Position numbers and translations under genes: made by a program
Notes under the pieces: generated by a model
What the model saw: only the letters and a program-made list of their open reading frames with translations
The model's database searches: none
Told to the model about the DNA's origin: nothing
Assembly: GCF_030145815.1 (NCBI RefSeq)
Contig: NZ_JAIXHL010000003.1
Span: forward strand, 124,001 to 188,000
Length of the DNA stretch: 64,000 bases
Source: Sphingomonas sp.
GTDB taxonomy: Bacteria > Pseudomonadota > Alphaproteobacteria > Sphingomonadales > Sphingomonadaceae
Reading direction: 5' to 3'
Part shown: piece after piece, positions 46,131-54,995 of the stretch
Position numbering within the stretch: position 1 is the stretch's first letter
How the letters are laid out: each line of letters starts with the position of its first letter

Positions 46131-46658
46131 CTACTCCTCGCGCAGGCGGGGCATCAGCTCGACGAAATTGCAGGGGCGGTGGCGGATGTCGAGCTGGGTG
46201 GCAAGGATGTCGTCCCAGCCATCCTTGACCGCGCCGGTCGATCCGGGGAGCGCGAAGATATAGGTGCCGCGCGCGACGCAGGCGGTGGCGCGCGACTGGA
46301 TCGTCGATGTGCCGATCTTGGCGTAGCTGAGGAAGCGGAACAGCTCGCCAAAGCCGGGGATCATCTTATCGGCGACGCGCTCGAGCGCTTCGGGCGTGAC
46401 GTCGCGGCCGGTGACGCCGGTGCCGCCGGTGGTGATGATGCAATCGACCTGCTCGTCATCGATCCATGCATGGAGCTTACCGACGATCAGGTCCGGGTCG
46501 TCGCGCACGATTGCGCGGTCAGCGAGTTCGTGGCCCGCGCCGGTCAGCCGATCGACCAGCGTATCGCCCGAGCGGTCGTCTTCATGGGTACGCGTATCGG
46601 AAACGGTGAGGACCGCGATCCGCACCGGGCGAAACGTGATGCCGCCGTCAATTGGCAC
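46131..46658 (-). CDS. moaB: Molybdenum cofactor biosynthesis protein MoaB
   Basis: A 175-residue MoaB/MogA-type protein that activates molybdopterin by adenylylation. It has [20 protein letters not shown] near the start, [20 protein letters not shown] in the MPT-binding site, and [20 protein letters not shown]. It starts at GTG 46658 inside the last codons of the lytic transglycosylase gene (11-bp overlap). Confidence 0.95.
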   Translation of the reverse strand: MPIDGGITFRPVRIAVLTVSDTRTHEDDRSGDTLVDRLTGAGHELADRAIVRDDPDLIVGKLHAWIDDEQVDCIITTGGTGVTGRDVTPEALERVADKMIPGFGELFRFLSYAKIGTSTIQSRATACVARGTYIFALPGSTGAVKDGWDDILATQLDIRHRPCNFVELMPRLREE

Positions 46659-48423
46659 CGGTCACGCGGTCGTCCTGAGGGACCGACGCGGTCATCCGCA
46701 CCGCGGCCGCCCCGTTGCTGCCCGGCACCTTTGGCCACAGCCCTTGGCTCATCGCGGCGCGGCTGCTACTCTCGCGCCCGGCATTCTTCTCGTACATCCA
46801 ATAGTTGCGCAGCACGGTCATCACATAGCCGCGCGTCTCCCAATAGGGGATGCTCTCGATGTAGAGCAGCGGATCGCCCTTGTCGCGGATCTGGACGTTC
46901 CAGTTGGTCACCGGGGTTGGCCCGGCATTGTACGCGGCGATCACCTTGGGCAGCAGGCCGCCGGTAAAGGGCTGATCGCGCAGTTGTTCGATATAGGACT
47001 GGCCGACCTCCATATTGGTCGACGGGCGGGAAAGATCGGCACGACCGATGGTGACGCCGCGCTTGCGGCCGATATCGGTCGCCGCGGCGGGCATGATCTG
47101 CATCAGGCCGTAGGCACCGGCCGGACTTTGCACCTTGGCGTCGAAGCGCGATTCCTGGAGCGTGTGGGCAAAGACCAGCGCCTTATCGACGCGCCAGCCG
47201 CCGTCGGGGGTCCAGTCGGGGGAGGGGTAACGTGCCTCTTCGACTGGGCGTGCGCCGACCGGGCAGTTGTGGGTCAGCCACAGCTGGGTCGCGGGCAGGC
47301 CGAGGCGGCCGGCGAGGCGGGTAAGCGACGCATGTTCGCGCGCATCGCCGATCTTCGACTGATGCTTGATCACCTCGCTCGCCAGCGAATCCTCGCCGAT
47401 TTCGGCGAGCGCGGCGGCGACGCGGACATTGGGGCGGCGGTCGAGCGCCTTCCAGTCGGCGGCGACGAACTTCTCGGCGCGGACCGGCGCTTCCTTCATG
47501 CCCAGCGCCTGACGCGCGAGCATGCCGTAAAAGGTCTCGTCATGCTGCGCCGCGCTCTTGAGGCGCGCGCTGACGAGATCGGGGCGACCGCACGCCATGT
47601 CCGCGCGCGAGGCCCAATAAAGCCCGGCGGTGCGCTTTTCGGTGTCGGCAGCGCGCTGAGCGACGGCGGTGAACGCGACCTGCGCGCCGGCGCAGTCATT
47701 CTGGCGCCAAGCGGAGAGGCCCTGAACCCAATCGGCCAGCGGGGCGAATTCGCCACTGCCGGTCTGGGCGAGCGCGGCGACGCGGCGGGCATCGGCGTCG
47801 CGGCCGATGGTGTAGTACATCCACGCAATCCGCTGCCGCCATTCGGTCAGCACTTCGGGATCGAGATCGGCGGCGCGGGTGTCGAGCAGCGCTTCGGCCC
47901 CGGGTGCATCGTCGAGTTTGATGAGCGGGGTCATTGCGCTGGCGACCTGCGCCGCTGCAGCATCCGATTTGGCGGAGCGGTAGCGTTTGCGGATCGGCGC
48001 GCCGGCGTGCCAGATCATCCGCTGAGCGACGGGAAGCGACGGGAGCATGGTCGCGCCGCGCAGCTTGGCAAGGCGGGCGAGCTGCTCGGCCTGCGGCAGC
48101 TCCGGGCCCTCGCCGAGCACCGCCATCAGTTGCGGCAGCTCGACCTTGGGCGAGCCTTTGGCGAGATAGAGTTCGGCGCGCGCGGTCGCGTGGAGCAGGC
48201 CGGGGCGCATCGCATCGAGCTTGATCTGCGCATCGGCCCAGCGGGCTTCGCGGATCGCGGCGAAGATGGCGCGGTAGGCGTCGCGCTCCTCACGCGATAA
48301 CTGGGTGGGGACGCCGTCGCTCGCCTCACGCCGTTCGACGCTCGACGGGATTCGTTCGTCCGAGGCGTGCGCCACGATGGGCGCAATCATGGCGCAAGCG
48401 GCTAGCAGGATACGCGCAGTCAC
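46648..48423 (-). CDS. Soluble lytic transglycosylase
   Basis: A periplasmic Slt-type enzyme of 591 residues that cleaves peptidoglycan to 1,6-anhydromuropeptides. A signal peptide ([20 protein letters not shown]) is followed by a long helical superhelix domain (about 60-420). The goose-lysozyme-like catalytic domain has the essential Glu in [20 protein letters not shown], then LMQIMPAA, and [10 protein letters not shown] with NWNVQ and [17 protein letters not shown] start overlaps the UDG stop (GTGA). The order UDG-slt-moaB forms a coupled minus-strand cluster. Confidence 0.94.
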   Translation of the reverse strand: MTARILLAACAMIAPIVAHASDERIPSSVERREASDGVPTQLSREERDAYRAIFAAIREARWADAQIKLDAMRPGLLHATARAELYLAKGSPKVELPQLMAVLGEGPELPQAEQLARLAKLRGATMLPSLPVAQRMIWHAGAPIRKRYRSAKSDAAAAQVASAMTPLIKLDDAPGAEALLDTRAADLDPEVLTEWRQRIAWMYYTIGRDADARRVAALAQTGSGEFAPLADWVQGLSAWRQNDCAGAQVAFTAVAQRAADTEKRTAGLYWASRADMACGRPDLVSARLKSAAQHDETFYGMLARQALGMKEAPVRAEKFVAADWKALDRRPNVRVAAALAEIGEDSLASEVIKHQSKIGDAREHASLTRLAGRLGLPATQLWLTHNCPVGARPVEEARYPSPDWTPDGGWRVDKALVFAHTLQESRFDAKVQSPAGAYGLMQIMPAAATDIGRKRGVTIGRADLSRPSTNMEVGQSYIEQLRDQPFTGGLLPKVIAAYNAGPTPVTNWNVQIRDKGDPLLYIESIPYWETRGYVMTVLRNYWMYEKNAGRESSSRAAMSQGLWPKVPGSNGAAAVRMTASVPQDDRVTGAN

Positions 48424-49154
48424 AGGCTCTGCCCCCCGATCAGCAATTGCAGGTCTTTCCAGGCGTCGGCCTTGGCCGCCGGCTTGTTCAACAGAAAGCG
48501 CGGATGGCGGATGGCGACGACGTCACATGTACCGCCGGAATAGTTAAATGGCGTTAAACCCTCATGATTTCGGGCGGCATCAGTCCCGAGAACGGCACGG
48601 CTCGTCGCCTGGCCGAGCAGCAGCAGCCGCGCAGGGCCGGCCAGCGCGATGTGATGCCGCAGGATTTCGCCAAGCTTGTCCTCCAGATCGCGCGGTACCT
48701 GCCCGGTGATCGGACGCGCGGCGCAGAGCGGGACCAGATAGATCGCCTCGCGCGACTGACCGATCGCGGCGAGGATGCGGTCGAACAGCTTGCCTGCCGG
48801 GCCGTCGAGCAGTGCGGGGGTGCTGCCGTCGAATTCGGGCAGATCGGTTGCGATCATCAGCGGGGCGTCGGCATTGCCCTCCGCGGCGACGATCGGCTCA
48901 CCCATCGCTGCTTCGGGAGAAGCTGCGCCATAGCGCCAGTCGAGAAACGCCTCGATCGTTGCAGGCAGCGGCGCTTCGGGTTCGGGGCCGGCGGGCGCGA
49001 CGCGAACCGGGGCATCGGGCTGTGCCGTAACGGCAGGGCGCGCGGTCCAGTCGCGCGGCTCATCCTCGACCAGCACGTCGACGCCCGCGTCGCGCCACCA
49101 GTTCAGTGCGCTTGCGGCTTCGGCGCGCCAGTCGGTTGCCCCCTCAATACCCAT
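48420..49154 (-). CDS. Divergent family-4 uracil-DNA glycosylase-like protein
   Basis: A 244-residue protein with the UDG fold. The N-terminus (about 80 residues) is variable. LMIATDLPEFDGSTPALLDG aligns with the family-4 motif 1 (GEAPGxxED...PFVG), but Gly-Glu-Ala-Pro-Gly is replaced. LVPLCAARPITGQVPRD aligns with NVVKCRPPxNR, and AIRHPRFLLNKPAAKADAWK keeps the His-Pro of motif 2. Family 4 enzymes hold a 4Fe-4S cluster on four Cys; here only one of those Cys is visible, so the cluster is probably lost. Activity is doubtful. Confidence 0.7.
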   Translation of the reverse strand: MGIEGATDWRAEAASALNWWRDAGVDVLVEDEPRDWTARPAVTAQPDAPVRVAPAGPEPEAPLPATIEAFLDWRYGAASPEAAMGEPIVAAEGNADAPLMIATDLPEFDGSTPALLDGPAGKLFDRILAAIGQSREAIYLVPLCAARPITGQVPRDLEDKLGEILRHHIALAGPARLLLLGQATSRAVLGTDAARNHEGLTPFNYSGGTCDVVAIRHPRFLLNKPAAKADAWKDLQLLIGGQSL

Positions 49155-49269
49155 CGGTTCACAGAGTCATGCCTTGACGCCAGCGTCAATCTGCCTTCAT
49201 CGGGGGAGGGACGGAACGCGCCGGACACACGACGAGATGTTACGCCGGTGTTCCGAGAGGAGACAGGAA

Positions 49270-50931
49270 GTGAGCGAACGCGAGTCGATGCCCTATGACG
49301 TGGTGATCGTGGGCGCGGGGCCGGCGGGCCTTGCGGCGGCGATCCGGTTGAAACAGCTGGCCAATGAAGCCGGCAGCGAGATTGCGGTCTGCGTACTCGA
49401 AAAAGGATCCGAGGTCGGCGCGCATATCCTGTCGGGCGCGGTGATCGATCCCAAGGCGCTGGACGAACTGTTGCCCGACTGGCGCGACTCCGGCTGCCCG
49501 CTGGCGGAGGTGCCGGTGACCGATAACCAGCACTGGCTGTTGTCGAAAAAGGGCAAGTGGGCGATCCCGCACTTCATCACGCCCAAGTTCATGCACAATG
49601 AGGGCACGTACACCGGGAGCCTGGGCAATCTGTGCCGCTGGCTGGCCGAGCAGGCCGAGGGGCTGGGCGTCGAGATTTTCCCGGGGTTCGCCGCTGCCGA
49701 GATCCTTTACAATGACGATGGGTCGGTGAAGGGCGTAGCGACCGGCGACATGGGCGTGGCGCGCGACGGCACGCACAAGCATGACTATCAGCCGGGCCTT
49801 GAGCTCCACGCCCGCTACACCTTCTTCGGCGAAGGCGTGCGCGGGCATCTGTCGAAGCAGATCCAGCGCCAGTTCAACCTCTGCGAGGGTGTCGAGCCGC
49901 AAATCTATGGCCTGGGTATCAAGGAATTGTGGGACATCGACCCCGCGCTGCACGAGCCGGGCCGGGTGATCCATACGCAAGGCTGGCCGCTCAACGAGAC
50001 CGCGGGATCGAATGGTGGCGGGTTCCTGTATCATCAGGCGAACGGGCAGGTGGCGCTGGGGTTCGTGACCTGGCTCAACTATTCCAACCCCTATCTCTCG
50101 CCGTTCCAGGAAATGCAGCGCTGGAAGACCCATCCCGCGATTGCGGAGATCCTGAAGGGCGGCAAGCGCGTCAGCTATGGTGCGCGCGCGATCAGCGATG
50201 GCGGGCTGCAGTCGATCCCGAAGCTGGTCTTCCCCGGCGGCGCGCTGATCGGCGACAGCGCGGGCTTCCTCAACGTGCCGCGGATCAAGGGCACGCATGG
50301 CGCGATGAAGAGCGGTATGATGGCGGCCGAAGCGGCGTTCGCGGCGGTCGCCGCCGACCGTTCGGGCGACGAGCTGACCGCCTATCCCGAAGCGTTCGCG
50401 GCGAGCTGGCTCTACAAGGAACTGAGCGTCGTTCGTAACGTGGTGCCGCTGGTCAAGAAGTTCGGCGATCTCGTCGGATCGGGCCTCGCCAATGTCACCA
50501 TGTTCCTGGAGAGCTGGGGCATCAAGATGCCCTTCACGCTCGGCCACACCCCCGATCATGAAAGCCTGTGGCGCAAGGATCTGGTGCAGCCGATCGACTA
50601 TCCCAAGCCCGATGGCGTTCTGACCTTCGACCGGCTGTCTTCGGTGTTCATGTCGAACACCAACCATGAGGAGGATCAGCCGGTTCACCTGACGCTGAAG
50701 GATCCGGACATCCCGGTCACCTATGACCTGCCGATGTATGACGAGCCGGCGCAGCGTTATTGCCCGGCAGGCGTCTACGAGATCGTCGGCGAGGAAACTG
50801 GCGACCCGAAGTTCGTGATCAACGCGCAGAATTGCGTCCACTGCAAGACCTGTGACATCAAGGACCCGACGCAGAATATCAATTGGGTCGTCCCGGAGGG
50901 CGGCGGAGGTCCGAACTATCCCAATATGTAA
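49270..50931 (+). CDS. Electron transfer flavoprotein-ubiquinone oxidoreductase
   Basis: An inner-membrane iron-sulfur flavoprotein (553 residues) that passes electrons from ETF, and so from acyl-CoA and amino-acid dehydrogenases, to ubiquinone. The FAD-binding motif is YDVVIVGAGPAGLAAAIRLK at the start, then GDSAGFLNVPRIKGTHGAMK. The C-terminal 4Fe-4S ligand Cys are in RYCPAGVYEIV and NAQNCVHCKTCDIKDPTQNI. GTG 49270 has GGAGACAGGAA upstream; the frame is open 32 codons earlier. Confidence 0.97.
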   Translation: MSERESMPYDVVIVGAGPAGLAAAIRLKQLANEAGSEIAVCVLEKGSEVGAHILSGAVIDPKALDELLPDWRDSGCPLAEVPVTDNQHWLLSKKGKWAIPHFITPKFMHNEGTYTGSLGNLCRWLAEQAEGLGVEIFPGFAAAEILYNDDGSVKGVATGDMGVARDGTHKHDYQPGLELHARYTFFGEGVRGHLSKQIQRQFNLCEGVEPQIYGLGIKELWDIDPALHEPGRVIHTQGWPLNETAGSNGGGFLYHQANGQVALGFVTWLNYSNPYLSPFQEMQRWKTHPAIAEILKGGKRVSYGARAISDGGLQSIPKLVFPGGALIGDSAGFLNVPRIKGTHGAMKSGMMAAEAAFAAVAADRSGDELTAYPEAFAASWLYKELSVVRNVVPLVKKFGDLVGSGLANVTMFLESWGIKMPFTLGHTPDHESLWRKDLVQPIDYPKPDGVLTFDRLSSVFMSNTNHEEDQPVHLTLKDPDIPVTYDLPMYDEPAQRYCPAGVYEIVGEETGDPKFVINAQNCVHCKTCDIKDPTQNINWVVPEGGGGPNYPNM

Positions 50932-52525
50932 GCATCTCGCTCTGCCGCTCGTGGCTTTGGCGGCTCTGGTGCCGGGAGCGGCGCAGGCCGATCTTGGTGC
51001 TTATGTGAAGGCGCGCGCGGCGGCGGCCGATGGTGCGGTCGATGCGGCGGCGGCGGGCTATGCCGCGGCACTGACGGCGGCACCGGGCGATGAGGTGGTA
51101 GCGATCCGCGCCTATCGCAACGCGCTGGCGGCCGGCGATCTGGCGCTGGCGCGGCGCGCGGCGGCGGTGTTGGTGCGGTCGGACGTTGCGCCGCCGGACA
51201 CTGCGCTCCTCGCCTTTGCCGATGCGGTGCGGACGAAGAACAAGGTGGCCGCCGACGATGCGCTGGGACGCATTGGGGCAGGGCCGCTCGACTTCCTGAC
51301 GCCTGTGTTGCGCGCATGGGTGGCGTTCGATCGCGGCGGCGATCCGTTTCCGATCCTCGATGCCGCCACCGAAAGCGGGTTGAGCCGCCGCTACATCGCC
51401 GAGCATCGTGCGCTGCTGTTGCTCGCGTCGAACCGTCGGGATGAAGGGGTTGCCGCCCTGCGTGCAGCGTTGGGCGCCGATCCGGGCAGCATCGATCTGC
51501 GCTGGAACGCGGCAAGCCTGCTGGCGGGGATCGGCGACCGGCGTGCGGCGCGTGACATCCTTGCCGGGGAGGACGCCACGATGACCGGGCTGCGTGACGG
51601 GCTGGTCGCGGCGCGACCCGGCGCGGCGTTCGGGACCAGCCGGCTGCTGACGCGCCTTGCCGCCGATCTGCAGGGGCAGGAGACGCAGACACTCGCCATC
51701 CTGCTAACGCGATCGGCGCTGTCGCTCGATCCCGGCGACGACCGCGCGCGGCTGTTGCTCGCCGCAGCGCTGGGCGAAGAGGGCGCTCTAGACCGGGCGC
51801 AGCTGGTGCTGGGCACAATCCGTCCGGACAGCCCGTTTTACAGTGCAGCGGTGGCCGAGCGGATCGAGCTGCGCCGCAAACAGGGTGACCCGGCACAGGC
51901 GCTGGCGCTGGCGCAGGCGCTCGCCACGGCCAAAGGGGCGAGCGTGCGGGACATCCGCCGCTATGCCGACCTGCTGTCCGATCAGGGGCGCGATGGCGAG
52001 GCCGCGCGACTCTATGCCGAGGCGCTGGCGCGGGCGGGCGCCGAGGCCAACTGGATCCACCACCTTCAGCTTGGCGGCGCGCTGGAGCGATCGGGGGACT
52101 GGGCGGGTGCGCTGCCCCATCTGCGCAAAGCGGTGGAGTTGGCACCGGACGAGCCGGTGGCGCTCAACTATCTGGGCTATGCGCAGGTCGAGCGTGGCGA
52201 GAATCTGACGGCGGCGGTCGCGCTGCTTGAACGGGCGAACCGGCTGCGTCCGGACGATCCCGCCATCACCGATTCGCTTGGCTGGGGCTATTATCGCATC
52301 GGTGATATCGCGCGTGCGCTCCCGTTGCTGGAGCAGGCGGCGCAGGGTCAGCCGGGCAGCGCGACGATCAATGAGCATCTGGGCGACGCCTATTGGCGCG
52401 CGGGGCGCCGGTTCGAGGCGCGCTATGCTTGGCGCGCGGCGTCGATCAATGCCGATGCGGCGCAGAAGAAGCGGCTGGCGGAGAAGCTGGCCGATGGCGT
52501 CGTGCAGAGGATGGCGGCAAACTGA
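50852..52525 (+). CDS. Secreted tetratricopeptide-repeat protein
   Basis: A protein of up to 557 residues built of helical TPR-like repeats. Clear ones are near the C-terminus (SGDWAGALPHLRKAVELAPD, ITDSLGWGYYRIGDIARALP, NEHLGDAYWRAGRRFEARYA). A signal peptide KHLALPLVALAALVPGAAQA precedes. The only nearby ATG, 50852, lies inside the ETF-QO gene with no ribosome site and gives a long N-region. ATC 50918 has GGAGG eight bases upstream and would give a perfect signal peptide, so the true start may be non-canonical. Likely periplasmic or outer-membrane; partner unknown. Confidence 0.75.
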   Translation: MTSRTRRRISIGSSRRAAEVRTIPICKHLALPLVALAALVPGAAQADLGAYVKARAAAADGAVDAAAAGYAAALTAAPGDEVVAIRAYRNALAAGDLALARRAAAVLVRSDVAPPDTALLAFADAVRTKNKVAADDALGRIGAGPLDFLTPVLRAWVAFDRGGDPFPILDAATESGLSRRYIAEHRALLLLASNRRDEGVAALRAALGADPGSIDLRWNAASLLAGIGDRRAARDILAGEDATMTGLRDGLVAARPGAAFGTSRLLTRLAADLQGQETQTLAILLTRSALSLDPGDDRARLLLAAALGEEGALDRAQLVLGTIRPDSPFYSAAVAERIELRRKQGDPAQALALAQALATAKGASVRDIRRYADLLSDQGRDGEAARLYAEALARAGAEANWIHHLQLGGALERSGDWAGALPHLRKAVELAPDEPVALNYLGYAQVERGENLTAAVALLERANRLRPDDPAITDSLGWGYYRIGDIARALPLLEQAAQGQPGSATINEHLGDAYWRAGRRFEARYAWRAASINADAAQKKRLAEKLADGVVQRMAAN

Positions 52526-53355
52526 TCCTGATCGAGCCCGCTCCGGCCAAGCTCAACCTGGCGCTGCATGTGCGGCGGCGGCGGGATGATGGCTATCACG
52601 AACTGGAGACGCTGTTCGCGTTCGTGCGCGATGGCGATGTCGTGCGGCTTGATCCCGATGGTCAGGGCTTTGCGGTCGAAGGGCCGTTCGGGGCGGTGCT
52701 GGCGGGCGAGGGCGACAATCTGGTGACGCGCGCGCGGGATGCGTTCGGTGCGGCGTTCGGCGTAGCGACGCCGGGGCAGATCACACTCGACAAGCGGTTG
52801 CCGGTTGCATCCGGGCTGGGCGGCGGATCGGCAGACGCGGCGGCGACGTTGCGGCTGCTGGCCCGACGGGCGGGCGTGGCAATCGAGGACCAGCGGATGT
52901 TCGCGGTCGCCGATGCGCTGGGGTCGGATGTTCCCGCGTGCCTCTATGGCCGGACCGCCGTCGGGACCGGGCGGGGTGAGCAATTGGAGTGGATCGACGG
53001 GGCGCCCGGCGTTCCGGTGCTGTTGGTCAACCCAGGGGTCGCGGTGTCGACTGGGCCGGTGTTCGCGGCATGGGACCGGGTCGATCGCGGACCGATTCCG
53101 GCGGAGGGCGACCTGATTATGCGGGCCAAAGCGGGGCGCAACGATCTCTACCCGCCGGCACTGACCGTCGCGCCGGAGATTGCCGAGGCGGTGGCTTGGC
53201 TGGAATGCCAGCCGGGTGCCGATCTGTGCCGGATGTCGGGATCAGGCGCGACCTGCTTTGCGACCTTTGCGGATGGCGCAAGCGGCGCGGCAGCGGCCGA
53301 ACGTTTGCACCACGAACACCCGGATTGGTGGTGTCTCGAAACGGTGCTGTCGTGA
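52522..53355 (+). CDS. ispE: 4-diphosphocytidyl-2-C-methyl-D-erythritol kinase
   Basis: A GHMP kinase of the non-mevalonate isoprenoid pathway (277 residues), phosphorylating CDP-methylerythritol. The start motif IEPAPAKLNLALHVRRRRDD, the ATP loop LPVASGLGGGSADAAATLRL and the C-terminal MSGSGATCFATFAD are typical. No ATG, GTG or TTG lies near the expected N-terminus: the codons are CTG ATC CTG ATC GAG, with CTG 52522 overlapping the upstream TGA. A weak AGAGGA lies about ten bases upstream. Translation probably starts at CTG (or ATC) by coupling to the TPR gene. Confidence 0.92.
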   Translation: MILIEPAPAKLNLALHVRRRRDDGYHELETLFAFVRDGDVVRLDPDGQGFAVEGPFGAVLAGEGDNLVTRARDAFGAAFGVATPGQITLDKRLPVASGLGGGSADAAATLRLLARRAGVAIEDQRMFAVADALGSDVPACLYGRTAVGTGRGEQLEWIDGAPGVPVLLVNPGVAVSTGPVFAAWDRVDRGPIPAEGDLIMRAKAGRNDLYPPALTVAPEIAEAVAWLECQPGADLCRMSGSGATCFATFADGASGAAAAERLHHEHPDWWCLETVLS

Positions 53356-53530
53356 CAGGTTGCTGCCCCATATCGGGACGCGGTGGTGCCGCGCGGGCGC
53401 TGACTGGGAGAGCGCTGGCGGTTGGCCCCGTTCTTGCTGATAGTCCGTTGCGGGTCATGCGCCGGGAGCGAGACGCCCGTGGGTGGCCCCCGCTTTCGGG
53501 CGGGCGCCATCCTCGCCCTCTGGGCCGCCG

Positions 53531-54259
53531 ATGATCCGGCTTCACTTCGATCAAACCATCGCGCTGCTGACGCTCGACCGGGGCGGAGCGCGCAATGCTT
53601 TGCCGATCGCCGCATGGAACGCGATTGCCGATGCAGCGGCGTCGGTCGTGGCAAGCGACGCGCATGTTTTGGTCGTCGAGTCCGCGATGCTGGGGGTCTT
53701 CTCGGCGGGAGCGGACCTGTCCGAATTCCCGGCATTGATCGCTGACCCGGCGCTGCGCACCCGCTTCCGCACCGCGATGGCGGCGGGGATCGAGGCATTG
53801 GCGGCACTGCCGATCCCGGTGATCGCTGCAGTGGACGGCGGATGCTTCGGCGCAGCTGTTGCCCTGACGCTGGCATGCGATATCGTCGTCGCGGGGGACG
53901 CGGCGCTGTTTGCGACGACCCCGGCAAAGCTCGGCATCGGCTATCCCGCCAGCGATGTCGCGCGACTGCACGCGCGGGTCGGGGCGGGGCAGGCGGCGCG
54001 GATGCTCTTCACTGGCGACCGCATCGACACCGACGAGGCCTTGCGGATTGGACTCGCCCATTGCCGCGCAAGCGATGCTGCCGGGCCGGCACGGGCCATG
54101 GCGGCGACCATTTGCGCAAATGATCCCGATGCCGTGCGCCTGCTCAAGTTGATCATGCGCGACCCGGCCAATCTGGCGCATGATCAGGCGTTCGAGAACG
54201 CGTTCGGCTCGCCTGGCTTTGCCCAGCGGCTCGACGCATTTCTGGGAGGCAAGCGATGA
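53531..54259 (+). CDS. Enoyl-CoA hydratase/isomerase-family protein
   Basis: A crotonase-fold protein of 242 residues. LTLDRGGARNALPIAAWNAI, FSAGADLSEF (oxyanion-hole segment), AVDGGCFGAAVALTLACDIV and ATTPAKLGIGYPASDVARLH align with the family. The two catalytic Glu of enoyl-CoA hydratase are not both obvious: the segment GxxxGGGxELAxxCD is CFGAAVALTLACD, lacking the usual Glu. It may therefore be an isomerase, a hydrolase, or a non-hydratase member. ATG 53531 gives MIRLHFDQTIALLTL. It overlaps the next gene by ATGA. Confidence 0.82.
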   Translation: MIRLHFDQTIALLTLDRGGARNALPIAAWNAIADAAASVVASDAHVLVVESAMLGVFSAGADLSEFPALIADPALRTRFRTAMAAGIEALAALPIPVIAAVDGGCFGAAVALTLACDIVVAGDAALFATTPAKLGIGYPASDVARLHARVGAGQAARMLFTGDRIDTDEALRIGLAHCRASDAAGPARAMAATICANDPDAVRLLKLIMRDPANLAHDQAFENAFGSPGFAQRLDAFLGGKR

Positions 54260-54987
54260 GCGTGGTCGAGCGGATCGCGGGCGACGCCGACGTGCTGATC
54301 CTGTGCGACCACGCCAGCAACCATGTGCCGGGCGATATCGATCTCGGCATTGATCCGGCTTTGCTCGACAAGCATATCGCGATCGATATCGGTGCGGCGG
54401 CGGTGAGCCGGGGGCTGTCCGAGCGTCTCGGCGCGCCCGCATTGCTCGCCACCGTGTCGCGGCTGGTGATCGACCTCAACCGCGAGGTCGATGCGCCCGG
54501 CCTCATCCCGCATGTCAGCGACGGGCACGCGATCCCGGGAAATGAGCGTGTAGATCGCGCCGAACGGATCGCGCGCTTCCACACGGCCTATCATCGCGCG
54601 ATCGCGGCGCAGGTGCGTGCGCAGCGCCCGGCGCTGATCGTCTCGGTCCACAGCTTCACGCCTGCGCTCGAAAGCGGCATCGCCGTACCGCGGCCATGGG
54701 AGGCGGGAATCCTCTACAATCGCGATGCGCGCGCGGCGCGCCTGGCGGTGGACTGGCTAGCGGGGCAGGGCATCGTGACGGGCGATAACGAGCCCTACTC
54801 GGGGCGCCTGCTCAACGCGACGATGAACCGGCACGCCGAAGAGACCGGAACGCCGTATCTCGGCATCGAAATCCGCAACGATTGCATTTCCGACCCGACC
54901 GGGGTGGCGCGTTGGTGCGAAATTCTCGCGAATCTGGTAACATTCGTGCGCGATCATCTTGCGCAGGAGCGGGCAGCAGCGACATAG
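54256..54987 (+). CDS. N-formylglutamate amidohydrolase-family protein
   Basis: A 243-residue protein of the HutG-like N-formylglutamate amidohydrolase family. It shows [20 protein letters not shown] (metal-binding), [34 protein letters not shown] and [17 protein letters not shown]. The hut genes are not nearby, so substrate and pathway are uncertain. The family also hydrolyses other N-formyl or N-acyl compounds. It overlaps the previous gene by ATGA. Confidence 0.85.
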   Translation: MSVVERIAGDADVLILCDHASNHVPGDIDLGIDPALLDKHIAIDIGAAAVSRGLSERLGAPALLATVSRLVIDLNREVDAPGLIPHVSDGHAIPGNERVDRAERIARFHTAYHRAIAAQVRAQRPALIVSVHSFTPALESGIAVPRPWEAGILYNRDARAARLAVDWLAGQGIVTGDNEPYSGRLLNATMNRHAEETGTPYLGIEIRNDCISDPTGVARWCEILANLVTFVRDHLAQERAAAT

Positions 54988-54995
54988 GCGCTGCC

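Noticed and set aside
52393-52521. A 43-residue N-terminal extension of IspE inside the TPR gene
   Set aside because: It has no similarity to IspE and overlaps the TPR coding sequence. A non-canonical start at 52522 fits the family length better.
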